A stretch of 64,000 nucleotides of DNA from Tragulus kanchil (Eukaryota; Chordata; Mammalia; Artiodactyla; Tragulidae): contig JAIOJX010000005.1 of the NCBI GenBank assembly GCA_022376925.1, positions 160,223,501 through 160,287,500 on the forward strand, read 5' to 3'. Numbering within the stretch: position 1 is the stretch's first letter; each line of letters begins with the position of its first letter. The translations under genes and the position numbers were made by a program. Positions 21,729 through 34,600 of the stretch are shown in pieces. Below the pieces are notes generated by a model. The model was given only the letters and a program-made list of their open reading frames with translations. It did no database searches and had not been told where the DNA came from.

Positions 21729-22078
21729 GAAATGTCCTTTGTTTTCAAGAGTTTTGTTACGTGTGACTGAGACAGTAATGCTGGTCCATTTTTCTATGTG
21801 CTCTCCTACCTATTCCCCAGCCTTGCTGTGTGCATTAGACGGCGTAATGTGACTAGTTCTAGCCAAGGAAAGGTGAACACAGGTGACATCTGTCTCTTCA
21901 GAGCGGGGGTCATGTGAAATTCTCCAGCCTTTCTGTCCTCCACAGCTGTGGTGAAAGCGAGGTCTCATGTTCCAGATGGGGCCACCTCGCTATGGCCGAT
22001 CCTCCATCACCCCACGTTCCTCAGTGACTGTGTGGGGCCAAGCACCCCATCGGCTTGTGTAAGACATGTATGTGACAG

Positions 22079-22310
22079 GACTTCCCTGAGGATCCGGTAA
22101 TTAAGAATCCACCTTGCAATGCAAGGGACGTGGATTTGATCCCCGGTCAGTGAACTAAGATTCCACCTGTCTTGGAGCAATTAAGCCCGTGCACAACACC
22201 TAGAGAGTACGTACATCTCAACAAAAGAACCTACATGATGTAATGAAGACTCCGTGTGCAGAAACTAAGACACGATGCAGCCAAGAATTACATAAATATA
22301 TGTTTTTTAA
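22079..22310 (+). mobile_element. Older CHR-1-like SINE
   Basis: The head is GGACTTCCCTGAGGATCCGG, with CACCTTGCAATGCAAGGGAC and a decayed tRNA-like B box. The 3' part contains CTAAGACACGATGCAGCCAA. Confidence 0.7.
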
Positions 22311-22793
22311 AAGATGTATACGTGAGGAAGAAATAATCCACTGTTCTATGAAATCACTGCAATGTGAAGCTTATTTGTTCCTGCAGCATAACCTACCCAA
22401 GATTTATTCATATGGCTATGGGTGTTTGTGGTTGTGCAAGTCTACGACACACAAAGAAGTATAGCTGTGGTTAACTCACACTCTTGCTGTTGTCTCCCCT
22501 TGACTCTGTCTGACTTATGACTGTTTCAGCCGATAGAATGGGTTATCCTGTGCCTTTTCTAGGCCTAAGGCTCAAGAAGATCCAGCGACTTCTGCTTTTG
22601 CATTCTCGGGACCTTGAGACGCCACGTGAGAAGTTGGATGACTCCAAGACCACCATGCTGAGAGCAGCCACGTGGAGGCCACATGCAAGATAAGGCTGTT
22701 TCCACACACACAACAGTTGCAGCGGATCTCCCAGCTGACGGCCAGCATCGACATACCAAACACGTGAGTGAGATCGTCTTAAAAGTTGATCTT

Positions 22794-22944
22794 GAGGGAA
22801 TTCCCTGGTGTTCCAGTGGCTAAGACTCTGTGCTCCTAATGCAGAGGGCCCAGGTTCGATCCCTGGTCAGGGAACTAGAGCCCACATGCTATATAACTGA
22901 GACCCAACAGCCAAATAAATATAAATAAAATATTAAAAAAAAAA
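22794..22944 (+). mobile_element. CHR-2-like SINE, copy 1
   Basis: The head is GGGAATTCCCTGGTGTTCCA, the B-box GGTTCGATCCC, and the tail AATAAATATAAATAAA plus poly(A). The flanks AAAGTTGATCTT (22782-22793, 22945-22956) are its target-site duplication. The duplicate is at 23900-24050. Confidence 0.88.
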
Positions 22945-22956
22945 AAAGTTGATCTT

Positions 22957-23275
22957 GGGGCTTCCCTGGCGGTTCAGTGATAAAGAATCCATCAGGGAAC
23001 ATGGGTTCAATCCCTGATCTAGAAGGATTCCACATGCCACAGAGCCACTAAGTTCATGCACCATAACCATCGACCCTGTGCTCTAGAGCTCGGGAGCCAC
23101 AGCTACTGAGCCAATGGGCCACAAGGACAGAAGCCAGAAAGCCTAGAGCCTATGCTCTGCAACCAGAGAAGCCACGGCAGTGAGAAGAGCAGCCTCTGGT
23201 CTTTGCATCTAGAGAAAAGCCCTTATAGGAATGAAGATCCAATACAGCCAAAATAAATGTTAATTAATTAATTAG
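22957..23275 (+). mobile_element. CHR-1-like SINE, copy 1
   Basis: The head is GGGGCTTCCCTGGCGGTTCA and the body has the CHR-1 words CACAGCTACTGAGCC and GCAACCAGAGAAGCCA. The flanks AAAGTTGATCTT at 22945-22956 and 23276-23287 show insertion into the same target as its neighbour. The duplicate is at 24063-24381. Confidence 0.88.
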
Positions 23276-23899
23276 AAAGTTGATCTTTCATCTTCAGTTA
23301 ATCCTCCCAGTTGAAGCCATGTGGAATACAGACAAGCCATCCCCAGTGAGCCCTGCCTAAATTGTGGACTCGTGAGCAAAACTAAGTTACATCCTGCAAC
23401 AAGTGAAAAGGAGTCATTTGCACTGTTATTTAACCAGCCCCAGTGGGGCTTCTATGAAATCACTGCAATGTGAAGCTTATTTGTTCCTGCAGCATAACCT
23501 ACCCAAGATTTATTCATATGGCTATGGGTGTTTGTGGTTGTGCAAGTCTACGACACACAAAGAAGTATAGCTGTGGTTAACTCACACTCTTGCTGTTGTC
23601 TCCCCTTGACTCTGTCTGACTTATGACTGTTTCAGCCGATAGAATGGGTTATCCTGTGCCTTTTCTAGGCCTAAGGCTCAAGAAGATCCAGCGACTTCTG
23701 CTTTTGCATTCTCGGGACCTTGAGACGCCACGTGAGAAGTTGGATGACTCCAAGACCACCATGCTGAGAGCAGCCACGTGGAGGCCACATGCAAGATAAG
23801 GCTGTTTCCACACACACAACAGTTCCAGCGGATCTCCTAGCTGACGGCCAGCATCGACATACCAAACACGTGAGTGAGATCGTCTTAAAAGTTGATCTT

Positions 23900-24381
23900 G
23901 AGGGAATTCCCTGGTGTTCCAGTGGCTAAGACTCTGTGCTCCTAATGCAGAGGGCCCAGGTTCGATCCCTGGTCAGGGAACTAGAGCCCACATGCTATAT
24001 AACTGAGACCCAACAGCCAAATAAATATAAATAAAATATTAAAAAAAAAAAAAGTTGATCTTGGGGCTTCCCTGGCGGTTCAGTGATAAAGAATCCATCA
24101 GGGAACATGGGTTCAATCCCTGATCTAGAAGGATTCCACATGCCACAGAGCCACTAAGTTCATGCACCATAACCATCGACCCTGTGCTCTAGAGCTCGGG
24201 AGCCACAGCTACTGAGCCAATGGGCCACAAGGACAGAAGCCAGAAAGCCTAGAGCCTATGCTCTGCAACCAGAGAAGCCACGGCAGTGAGAAGAGCAGCC
24301 TCTGGTCTTTGCATCTAGAGAAAAGCCCTTATAGGAATGAAGATCCAATACAGCCAAAATAAATGTTAATTAATTAATTAG
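23900..24381 (+). mobile_element. Duplicate of the SINE pair at 22794-23275
   Basis: Same two SINEs and same flanking target sequences, at offset 1106. Confidence 0.85.
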
Positions 24382-24639
24382 AAAGTTGATCTTTCATCTT
24401 CAGTTAATCCTCCCCAGTTGAAGCCATGTGGAATACAGACAAGCCATCCCCAGTGAGCCCCTGCCTAAATTGTGGACTCGTGAGCAAATAAGTGATTGTG
24501 CTTGCCACTACGATTCAACATGGCCTGCTATGCAGCAATATGTGATGAAAACAGGGCTCAGTCATTTGCACTGTTATTTAACACCCAGTGGTCCCCTTCT
24601 GCTGTCAGTGGGTACTTTGGTTATTTCCAGTTTTGTGTT

Positions 24640-24790
24640 AATTTATGCCTGAGGCTGCTATAATTATTCTTATCCATGTCTTTGGGCCACATGTGCAAGA
24701 GTTTCTTTTGGATATACACCCAGGAGTAGAATTTCCCCTACAGTCTTTCTGTCAGGAGAAAAATGATTAATGAACCACCTGTGCTTGGCA
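24640..24790 (+). mobile_element. L1 3' fragment, copy 1
   Basis: GTACTTTGGTTATTTCCAG, GAGGCTGCTATAATTATTC and TATACACCCAGGAGTAGAAT are L1M 3' words. It is repeated at 25735-25878. Confidence 0.6.
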
Positions 24791-26814
24791 TTTGGACCTG
24801 TCTGTGTCTTTCAAGATTACTAGAACAAGTCTAAAGCACTGAACACATGTTTGGGATTATCACTGCTTGCATTTTTATGGAAGAATGAAAAAGGAACCCA
24901 ATGAACACAAATGGTGGAATTTCAGATACTGGACACCTGCGGGTAAACATTTGGTGGCCAGAGGAACTACCCACAGACACTGAGCTCAGTGTCTGAGCTG
25001 GCCTTCAGAGCCTTCAGGCCATCTCTCTCCAAGGCTCTCCAGCCCAGAACAGCCTTCTGAACGATCCCCCCAAAGCAGGAATCACGGATTCTTTCGTGTT
25101 TGCTTTCCTAACAAATTATCTTTAAGCCTCTCCCAAGAAAGAGCCCCAGCATACTTCACAGTGCTGAGGGTCTTGGGTTTGGATCCTTGGGCTGCATAGC
25201 AGTGTAGTCTTAGAAAGTAATTTCAGATCCCTGACTCCTCATCGTCTCCGCCTTCCTCACTCCTTCCCTCCCTCCCCATCCAGGATGCGTGTGCTTTAGA
25301 CTCACATTAGAGATGGAGAAACAGAGGCCCCAGGAGGGGCTGACTGGTCTGAGATGGCACAGGCAGAGAGTCACGGCAGACCCAGGGCTACAGTCGTGGC
25401 CCCTCCCTCTCTGCTCCCCCTCCGATCAGCTGTTTGTCCTTATTTTTGCTCCCCTAGGATGGCGCTGGATGTCACACATAGTCCAAATGTTACCAGAGCC
25501 ACTGTGGAATGCAACAGCTGCAAACTCAATCCCCATATGTTGGCGGCCCCAAGTTCAGAGCTAAGGGGAGACGATGCCTCCCTCTCCCCACCCGCAGTGG
25601 CTCTTAACTATCCTGCACCTGCTGTGAGGAATGATTCCTGACATCTCCTTTTGGGAGCAGGCAAGCAGCTCGGTGCTGGACTGAGGAAGAAAAGCCGGAG
25701 TGTGTGAGAATGACACTAGCCATCGTGTTCCAGGGCCTGAGGCTGCTATAATTATTCTTATCCATGTCTTTGGGCCACATGTGCAAGAGTTTCTTTTGGA
25801 TATACACCCAGGAGTAGAATTTCCCCTACAGTCTTTCTGTCAGGAGAAAAATGATTAATGAACCACCTGTGCTTGGCATTTGGACCTGTCTGTGTCTTTC
25901 AAGATTACTAGAACAAGTCTAAAGCACTGAACACATGTTTGGGATTATCACTGCTTGCATTTTTATGGAAGAATGAAAAAGGAACCCAATGAACACAAAT
26001 GGTGGAATTTCAGATACTGGACACCTGCGGGTAAACATTTGGTGGCCAGAGGAACTACCCACAGACACTGAGCTCAGTGTCTGAGCTGGCCTTCAGAGCC
26101 TTCAGGCCATCTCTCTCCAAGGCTCTCCAGCCCAGAACAGCCTTCTGAACGATCCCCCCAAAGCAGGAATCACGGATTCTTTCGTGTTTGCTTTCCTAAC
26201 AAATTATCTTTAAGCCTCTCCCAAGAAAGAGCCCCAGCATACTTCACAGTGCTGAGGGTCTTGGGTTTGGATCCTTGGGCTGCATAGCAGTGTAGTCTTA
26301 GAAAGTAATTTCAGATCCCTGACTCCTCATCGTCTCCGCCTTCCTCACTCCTTCCCTCCCTCCCCATCCAGGATGCGTGTGCTTTAGACTCACATTAGAG
26401 ATGGAGAAACAGAGGCCCCAGGAGGGGCTGACTGGTCTGAGATGGCACAGGCAGAGAGTCACGGCAGACCCAGGGCTACAGTCGTGGCCCCTCCCTCTCT
26501 GCTCCCCCTCCGATCAGCTGTTTGTCCTTATTTTTGCTCCCCTAGGATGGCGCTGGATGTCACACATAGTCCAAATGTTACCAGAGCCACTGTGGAATGC
26601 AACAGCTGCAAACTCAATCCCCATATGTTGGCGGCCCCAAGTTCAGAGCTAAGGGGAGACGATGCCTCCCTCTCCCCACCCGCAGTGGCTCTTAACTATC
26701 CTGCACCTGCTGTGAGGAATGATTCCTGACATCTCCTTTTGGGAGCAGGCAAGCAGCTCGGTGCTGGACTGAGGAAGAAAAGCCGGAGTGTGTGAGAATG
26801 ACACTAGCCATCGT
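24647..26814. repeat. Direct duplication 9 (offset 1088)
   Basis: 24647-25726 repeats at 25735-26814. Confidence 0.95.
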
Positions 26815-27337
26815 CATAAATAACCCCTCATGTTCCAGCGACAACCCAAGTCTATTTCTCACTCAGATATGAATACAATTGAGGTGGTCTGGTTGGCAGG
26901 TAGCTGAATTTCAAGTGTGATGATTCAGGAACTCAGGCCCTTTCCATCCTGCCGCTCCACCATGCCCTGCGGCCTCGGGATCTCCGCTTCCAGCCAGAGG
27001 AAGGCGAAAGAACAGGAAGAAGGTACACGCCTTTCTTCACACCTGGTTCAGGAGTCGCACACATCATTTCCTACCCACATTCCTTTGGTAAGAGCGTGTC
27101 ATATGGTCCCTCTTAGATGCAAGGGTCTGTGCCGTCCCCGGATGAGGGCACAGGCCTGCGGTGACCGCCTGGCCACCTCTGCCACAGCAGAGGAGCAAGG
27201 GAGATCAGAACCCCTTCTTGCTTCTGCAAGAGAGATTTTTTCCTCCTGAGTTTCTGGGCCTGACCACTAGGAGAACAGTGACATCTTTGAGCTGGAGGAC
27301 CTTGGAACTCAACATCTTCGTCTACAAAACGGGTATT

Positions 27338-27476
27338 TTTTTTTAATTTTATTTTTAAACTTGGCCTCACTACAAGGCACATGGGATCTCAGTTCCCCAG
27401 CCGGGGATCAAATGCCCTGCATTTCAAGGCCCCTGCATTAGAAGTACAGAGTCTCAACCACTGGACCTTCCGGGAA
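27338..27476 (-). mobile_element. CHR-2-like SINE, copy 1
   Basis: On the minus strand: a CTTCCCGGAAGGTCCAGTGG head and ATTTGATCCCCGGC B-box. It is repeated at 28427-28565. Confidence 0.65.
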
Positions 27477-28426
27477 GTTTGAAAATGGAAACTTTCATAC
27501 CCATGATCTTCCAACCTTTCGTGAAAGGTTGGAAAAAAATAAAAATAAAAAATGACATAGATGTGATGCTCCTTATTTCCCAGAGGAGGAAACCAAGACA
27601 CAAAGGGACCATGTGACTTGTCTAAAGTCACACAGCAGGACCCAATTTCCCGCTTCTGGTACACAGATTTGCTTTGTTTTGTTGTTTTGACTAGTCAACA
27701 TCAAAGTCTGTTGACTTATCGTAGGAAATGCAGGAAAATCCCCTACTCAGCAAATCCATCTGAAAATCTCCTAGCGCCCCTGGGAGGGTTCTAAGAAAGG
27801 GCCCTTTATTGCCCAAAATGCAGGTCGTTTTTAAAAATACGATTTTTAAAGGCTTAGGGTCTACGCCATCGTCTGGATAAAAAATTAAAACACTAGCCAT
27901 CGTCATAAATAACCCCTCATGTTCCAGCGACAACCCAAGTCTATTTCTCACTCAGATATGAATACAATTGAGGTGGTCTGGTTGGCAGGTAGCTGAATTT
28001 CAAGTGTGATGATTCAGGAACTCAGGCCCTTTCCATCCTGCCGCTCCACCATGCCCTGCGGCCTCGGGATCTCCGCTTCCAGCCAGAGGAAGGCGAAAGA
28101 ACAGGAAGAAGGTACACGCCTTTCTTCACACCTGGTTCAGGAGTCGCACACATCATTTCCTACCCACATTCCTTTGGTAAGAGCGTGTCATATGGTCCCT
28201 CTTAGATGCAAGGGTCTGTGCCGTCCCCGGATGAGGGCACAGGCCTGCGGTGACCGCCTGGCCACCTCTGCCACAGCAGAGGAGCAAGGGGAGATCAGAA
28301 CCCCTTCTTGCTTCTGCAAGAGAGATTTTTTCCTCCTGAGTTTCTGGGCCTGACCACTAGGAGAACAGTGACATCTTTGAGCTGGAGGACCTTGGAACTC
28401 AACATCTTCGTCTACAAAACGGGTAT

Positions 28427-28565
28427 TTTTTTTTAATTTTATTTTTAAACTTGGCCTCACTACAAGGCACATGGGATCTCAGTTCCCCAGCCGGGGATCA
28501 AATGCCCTGCATTTCAAGGCCCCTGCATTAGAAGTACAGAGTCTCAACCACTGGACCTTCCGGGA
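28427..28565 (-). mobile_element. CHR-2-like SINE, copy 2 (duplicate)
   Basis: Same element as 27338-27476, at offset 1089. Confidence 0.65.
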
Positions 28566-28932
28566 AGTTTGAAAATGGAAACTTTCATACCCATGATCTT
28601 CCAACCTTTCGTGAAAGGTTGGAAAAAAATAAAAATAAAAAATGACATAGATGTGATGCTCCTTATTTCCCAGAGGAGGAAACCAAGACACAAAGGGACC
28701 ATGTGACTTGTCTAAAGTCACACAGCAGGACCCAATTTCCCGCTTCTGGTACACAGATTTGCTTTGTTTTGTTGTTTTGACTAGTCAACATCAAAGTCTG
28801 TTGACTTATCGTAGGAAATGCAGGAAAATCCCCTACTCAGCAAATCCATCTGAAAATCTCCTAGCGCCCCTGGGAGGGTTCTAAGAAAGGGCCCTTTATT
28901 GCCCAAAATGCAGGTCGTTTTTAAAAAATACG

Positions 28933-29112
28933 TATTTATTTATTTGGCTGCATCGGGTCTTAGTTGCAGCCCATGGGAACTTTGCTTCAGCTCACAGACT
29001 TCTTTAGTTGACGTGCATGGTCTTAATTGTCCTTTCGCACATGGAATCTTAGTTCCCTGACCAGGAATTGAACCAGCATCCCCTGCTTTGGAAGGCAGAT
29101 TCCTAACCAGCC
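28933..29112 (-). mobile_element. CHR-1-like SINE, 5'-truncated head, copy 1
   Basis: The minus strand has TTCAATTCCTGGTCAGGGAA and AACTAAGATTCCATGTGCGA. The poly(A) end is TATTTATTTATTT on the plus strand. It is repeated at 30028-30207. Confidence 0.7.
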
Positions 29113-29526
29113 TGGACCTGGTTGGGGAGAGGGGACCTGCTGTGGTGAGACTTAAGGGAAGGCCCAGTTTTCCTCTACCACTCTGAAGATGCCAGACCTC
29201 CACCCTTTAGACCGTCCTCCCTCCAACTCAGGGATTCTCAACATAGGGAATGGAAGAAAAGGGCACCCCCTTTTTGAAAAATATTCACACCCTACAAGTA
29301 CACGGCCTCTCTCTGAAAGAAGACACAAGACATGATGGGAGTGGTTGCCTCTGGGGGGAGGGGCAGGTTTGCTGTGTCACCTACTCCCATGGGCACCGGA
29401 GTCTGTGTGGACAGCGCCCCCTGGAGTTGTGCTATGCACAACTCTGGATGCAAGACAGGCTTATTCCTCATAATCTTTCTTTCCCTCATAATATACTATT
29501 CATAGTTAACTCCATTTTAAAGTATG

Positions 29527-29685
29527 TCTTCCCAGGTGGTGCAGTGGTAGAGAATCTGCCTGCTAAGGCAGATGACTCAGGAGACACAGGTTCAATCCCT
29601 GGGTCAGGATGATCCCCTGGAAAAGGAAACGGCAACCCACTTGAGTATTCTTGCCTGGAAAATTCCATGGACAGAGGAGCCCAGC
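29527..29685 (+). mobile_element. Bov-tA SINE, copy 1
   Basis: CTTCCCAGGTGGTGCAGTGG, GGTTCAATCCCTGGGTCAGG and TATTCTTGCCTGGAAAATTC are Bov-tA words; GACAGAGGAGCCCAGCC ends it. It is repeated at 30622-30780. Confidence 0.85.
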
Positions 29686-30027
29686 CATTAAAAATTAAAA
29701 CCTATTTCCAGCACTTCTCTGGTGGCCCAATGGTTAGGAATCCACCTTCAAATACAGGCGACTCAAGTTGGGCTAAGATCCCGTTTACCTCAGGGCAACC
29801 ATTCTGTCTAAAGTCACACAGCAGGACCCAATTTCCGCTTCTGGTACACAGATTTGCTTTGTTTTGTTGTTTTGACTAGTCAACATCAAAGTCTGTTGAC
29901 TTATCGTAGGAAATGCAGGAAAATCCCCTACTCAGCAAATCCATCTGAAAATCTCCTAGCGCCCCTGGGAGGGTTCTAAGAAAGGGCCCTTTATTGCCCA
30001 AAATGCAGGTCGTTTTTAAAAAATACG

Positions 30028-30780
30028 TATTTATTTATTTGGCTGCATCGGGTCTTAGTTGCAGCCCATGGGAACTTTGCTTCAGCTCACAGACTTCTTT
30101 AGTTGACGTGCATGGTCTTAATTGTCCTTTCGCACATGGAATCTTAGTTCCCTGACCAGGAATTGAACCAGCATCCCCTGCTTTGGAAGGCAGATTCCTA
30201 ACCAGCCTGGACCTGGTTGGGGAGAGGGGACCTGCTGTGGTGAGACTTAAGGGAAGGCCCAGTTTTCCTCTACCACTCTGAAGATGCCAGACCTCCACCC
30301 TTTAGACCGTCCTCCCTCCAACTCAGGGATTCTCAACATAGGGAATGGAAGAAAAGGGCACCCCCTTTTTGAAAAATATTCACACCCTACAAGTACACGG
30401 CCTCTCTCTGAAAGAAGACACAAGACATGATGGGAGTGGTTGCCTCTGGGGGGAGGGGCAGGTTTGCTGTGTCACCTACTCCCATGGGCACCGGAGTCTG
30501 TGTGGACAGCGCCCCCTGGAGTTGTGCTATGCACAACTCTGGATGCAAGACAGGCTTATTCCTCATAATCTTTCTTTCCCTCATAATATACTATTCATAG
30601 TTAACTCCATTTTAAAGTATGTCTTCCCAGGTGGTGCAGTGGTAGAGAATCTGCCTGCTAAGGCAGATGACTCAGGAGACACAGGTTCAATCCCTGGGTC
30701 AGGATGATCCCCTGGAAAAGGAAACGGCAACCCACTTGAGTATTCTTGCCTGGAAAATTCCATGGACAGAGGAGCCCAGC
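30028..30780. mobile_element. Duplicate copies of the 28933 SINE and the 29527 Bov-tA
   Basis: 30028-30207 (minus) and 30622-30780 (plus) repeat the two SINEs at offset 1095. Confidence 0.8.
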
Positions 30781-30807
30781 CATTAAAAATTAAAAACCTA
30801 TTTCCAG

Positions 30808-30990
30808 CACTTCTCTGGTGGCCCAATGGTTAGGAATCCACCTTCAAATACAGGCGACTCAAGTTTGATCCTGGATCTGGGAACTAAGATCCCGTTTACC
30901 TCAGGGCAACTAATTCTGTGCTGCAACAAAGATCCCAGGGCAGAAACTAAGACCCCAGTGCAGCTACAAATAAATATTTTTTTAAAACCT
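30808..30990 (+). mobile_element. CHR-2-like SINE (intact copy)
   Basis: ACTTCTCTGGTGGCCCAATG, TTTGATCCTGGATCTGGGAA and CTACAAATAAATATTTTTT. The first copy at 29713-29804 is cut off at a duplication junction and lacks the B-box stretch. Confidence 0.75.
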
Positions 30991-32096
30991 TATTTCCAAT
31001 TTCTGACCCCTTCTGAACCTACTGGATTAAAATTGTGTGAGGGTCAACCAGCTACACACGTATCCACATATTTTGAAAAACTCCCCAGTAACTGACACCT
31101 GCCTGCCTAGCCTCACAGCTTTGGGAACCCTGATTTAGGCTACCCATGCATAAGGCCCCGTTTTTCTTACCTCTAGAAGTTCTCAGCAGACCTTCCATTT
31201 CCTTGAGAAAGAGAAACTGGGAATAGATTCTGTCACTAAGTGGGGACGGGGGAATGAGTGAAGAGGCAAGTGAGCTCAAAGCTTAGGGAGCAGGCCAGCT
31301 TTGCCTCCTGGGCTGTCGGGTCCCCTGCACCCCTGCAGCTCTGAACCTTCTCTGCTACTCCCGCCCCACCCCCACCCCCGAGCATCACATCGCATCAGCC
31401 TCTTGGGCCGGCATGGCTCAGGCTCAGCCTTGCCCGGGCTTGCCTTTTGTTGCATCATCCTCTGGCCTTGCCGGCTGCCAGGGGAGCCAGCCGCCCACTC
31501 ACCGCTGGATAAAACCCTGGAGACCCAAGGCGAGAGCACGTGGGTATTTTCAGCTGATCCAGCCTGTTTCTACTGGCTTTGCATGATTGTTCTTCTTCTT
31601 CTTTCAAAATAATAACAACTACCAACCAGGAAAAAAAATTGCCTGGGGCTGTGGAGCGGTGCTGCTGAAGCTGGAGCAAGGGTCCACCTGCTGCTCCAGG
31701 AGAAACCTTCTCAGCACTCAGCTCAGAAAATGAAAATCAAATCTCTTGACTTTCAAGTCAGGGCTGGATGGACAAACAGCTCCGAGAACAGGATACACCA
31801 GAAGGCAGCAGAATCAGAAAGACAAATATTGCTTTGACAGCATCAATAAATAACAACAACATGACTTTATTTTTTCGAAAAATTTAAAAATTCTGTTTGT
31901 ATTTTAGTCAAAGGCAGAGAGTTGGTTTTCCCATACATTCCTATATTTATTTTTTGAGGCGGTTAGTATAGTCAAAAGATACAAGATAATACGCAGTGAA
32001 AATTCTCTCCTAACTGCCCACCAGACATCCGTTTCCTTTCGAGAGGCTGTGGCTGGTTGCTTGTATCTCGTTTCAGGGACAGTCTATGAACATTCT
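30991..32096. other. No recognisable gene or repeat
   Basis: Mixed sequence with a short GC-richer part (31280-31530). Open frames on both strands are short and unsupported. Confidence 0.5.
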
Positions 32097-32292
32097 GGAC
32101 TTGCCTGGTGGCTCAGATGGTAAAGAATCTGCCTGTAATGCAGGAGACCTGGGTTCGGTTCCTGGGTTGGGGCGATTCCCTGGAGAAGGGAAGGGCTATC
32201 CACTCCAGGATTCTGCTTGGGGTCCATGATAGAGGAGCCTGGCGGGCTACAGTCTGTGGGGTCACAAAGAGTTGGACACCAGTGAGCGACTA
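32097..32292 (+). mobile_element. Bov-tA SINE
   Basis: Head ACTTGCCTGGTGGCTCAGAT, body TAATGCAGGAGACCTGGGTT, end GTTGGACACCAGTGAGCGAC. ATGAACAT on both sides (32087-32094 and 32308-32315) is a plausible target-site duplication. Confidence 0.9.
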
Positions 32293-32669
32293 AAATTCTC
32301 ACTTTCATGAACATCGAGATCCAGTCTTTCATCCAAAACATTTGGGGACAAATGGGTTTCAGGATGCATACCTTCTTGGACGTTATACAAGTACTGCGGT
32401 GCACATAACCAAGTACTTTGCAACACTTGCTCTCCATCGAGGCTCCATGGATGACCCTTGGTCCCAGTTTGAACACTGTCAGTTCCATGTTCAAGGGATC
32501 CCTCAGTCATAGGCAAGCAGAGCAATGGGGTGCTTTAGGTCCGAAGTCTAAAATAGTCACATTAACCAAGATAAATAACAGCTACAAGTGGCTTTTGCTA
32601 CCAATAAATTTGCCACAAACTGAAAAAAAAAAAAAGGCAAAAAAATCACTTGGTTTTCAGAGGTTTTTT

Positions 32670-33120
32670 TTCTTTTTTTTTTAACTTTTATTTTGCTTTT
32701 AACTTGTACAGATTTTTGTTGTTTACAGATATGTATGATCTCAGATTAGTCATATGGATATCCCCCCATCCCACCCCTCCAGGCAGTCGCACAGCGCCCC
32801 TGCAGGATCCCCTTTACTCACAGCGCAATGACAATAGCTATTTTTTTCACATATGTTAGTACAGGTTTTCATACTACTTCCTTTACGCCTCCCACCCACT
32901 GTTCATTCCCCGCAATGTCCATAATAATGGTTTTCCAAGCAAGAAAACAACTTACATTCAGACCTACTGTGTTAGGGTTCTCCAGAGAAAGAGAATCAGT
33001 CTCTCATTCTCTCTCTCATATGCATATGGAGAGAGCTAACAGTCCCAGAACAGATAAAGCTGGGCTACATAAAACAATCACAGAGAATATGGAGAGTCTT
33101 GTGTGGGATTAACTGGGAGG
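32670..33120. other. AT-rich, possibly an old retroelement remnant
   Basis: A T-rich start, then CATATGTTAGTACAGG and GTTAGGGTTCTCCAGAGAAA, recall old mammalian repeat ends. No family could be assigned safely. Confidence 0.3.
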
Positions 33121-33165
33121 TTCTGAGCACAACTTTAAAAAGTCGCCTCACATATAGTCCAGAAG

Positions 33166-33453
33166 GGGCTTCCCTGGCAGTTCAGCAGTAAAGAATCCAC
33201 TGCCTGCTAATGCAGTGAACATGGGTTCGATCCCTGGTCCAGGAAGATCCCACATGACTCAGGACAACTGAGCCTGTTTGCCACAATTACTGAGCCAGCA
33301 CTCTAGAGCTTCAGCTACTGAGCCCACATGCCCTGCTCCGCAACAAGACAAACCACTACAATGAGAAGCCGCACATTGCAACAGAGAGTACCTTCCCACA
33401 CTCTGCAACTGGTGACAGCCCCAACACAGCAACAAAGACCTAGTATAAATAAT
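33166..33453 (+). mobile_element. CHR-1-like SINE, nearly full length
   Basis: GGGGCTTCCCTGGCAGTTCA head, GGTTCGATCCCTGGTCCAGG B-box region, CTACTGAGCCCACATGCCCT body, AACACAGCAACAAAGACCTA 3' part. Confidence 0.85.
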
Positions 33454-34600
33454 CCTAGAAGGCCAGAAGGCCAGAGAGACACTGGGAGATCTTATCAAAC
33501 ACTGAGACAAACAGGCTTCCCCTCTTGTCAATTTCACTTGTTTTTAAATAAAACCCCAAATCTTTAATAAAATGGATCTGCAGAGTGGTATTAATAAAGG
33601 ATAAATGTAAGAACACAAGTTCTCAAGTACGATAGGGCTCCTGGTTAAGTCTCCAGATTGAAAATATTTCCCCACTAGACTTGTAATCGTGCTCCCAAGC
33701 TACCAACCCCCCTGGGGTTTCAGAGGCTTCTTGTGCCACATGGATTCAAAAGGTTTCCAAGTTCTCCTGCCTGCCAGGGGCTTTGCTCCACCCTATGACA
33801 CAGCCATTTTCCTTGAGAATAAAACAGTACCGGAGTATATTCCTTCATTCCTTCATGGTATTACCAGCCCAAATGGTGACACATAGAGGTTATGGCTACA
33901 AGAGGGGACACATACACTATATGCCAATAACAAAGGAAAAGAAGCTCATGTGGGTGACAATGCTACCCAGATAGTTCTCTGTGACTAGACCCAGATAAAA
34001 GGGCTGAATTTCAGCAGATCGGGCCTTTGAAGTCTGATGAGGAGCCCCCTTTCTAAAACCAAGGGAGAATCCAGGCAGAACTTCAGTTTATGCAATGATA
34101 GAAGTCTTTCATAAGAAAAAACATCCAACAATTATACACATAGTATTGCCAGGGCACTTCCCATGTAAATAAAAGTCCTGGAAGCCTGTTTTCATGAGCT
34201 TACATGCTGTGTGTGCTAAACAAGGATCAGGGAGGAGGCAGCATATTTGAAAGGAGTGGCACCTAAGGTCACCGTTAAAAACCTAAAGGACCAGAATGGC
34301 CTGGGCTGGAGAAGGTGGGAGAGGCAAGAGAGAGTGGATGGGGCCATCCCGCAGTGCCCAGATCAGCTTGTCTCGTGCACCTTGGCCCACTTCCTCCTGC
34401 TGGCTCTACACAGGGTGCTCTGGTGGATGGTGCCCCAATTCCTGCCTCCCCAATAGTAACACTGTGATATTAATAGTAATGGTAATAGGTAGTCCTACAG
34501 AAGCCCACACTTACAGACCACTGTCTAGGTGCAAGGTGCTGTACATGGCCCACAGTCACTTGGTGAGTTTTCGTAATGGCTCTATGAATGAGACATCATT
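33454..34600. other. Unassigned intergenic DNA
   Basis: No gene, RNA or clear repeat seen. The longest open frames (34247-34619) are short and have no recognisable motif. Confidence 0.5.

Larger units (their letters stand above)
22345..24490. repeat. Direct duplication 8 (offset 1106)
   Basis: 22345-23450 repeats at 23451-24490. The last part of copy 1 is a scrambled, shortened version of the end of copy 2 (23390-23450). Confidence 0.95.
26801..28931. repeat. Direct duplication 10 (offset 1089)
   Basis: 26801-27841 repeats at 27890-28931. Copies differ by one G in a run near 28288 (AAGGGAG versus AAGGGGAG). Confidence 0.95.
28709..30918. repeat. Direct duplication 11 (offset 1095)
   Basis: 28709-29804 repeats at 29805-30918. 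Its start overlaps duplication 10, so ~27620-27840 occurs three times. Confidence 0.95.

Noticed and set aside
21900..24500. PANDAR lncRNA about 5 kb upstream of CDKN1A
   Set aside because: The collapsed position would be near 22.5 kb, but only SINEs and unassigned DNA are seen there and I cannot recognise PANDAR sequence.
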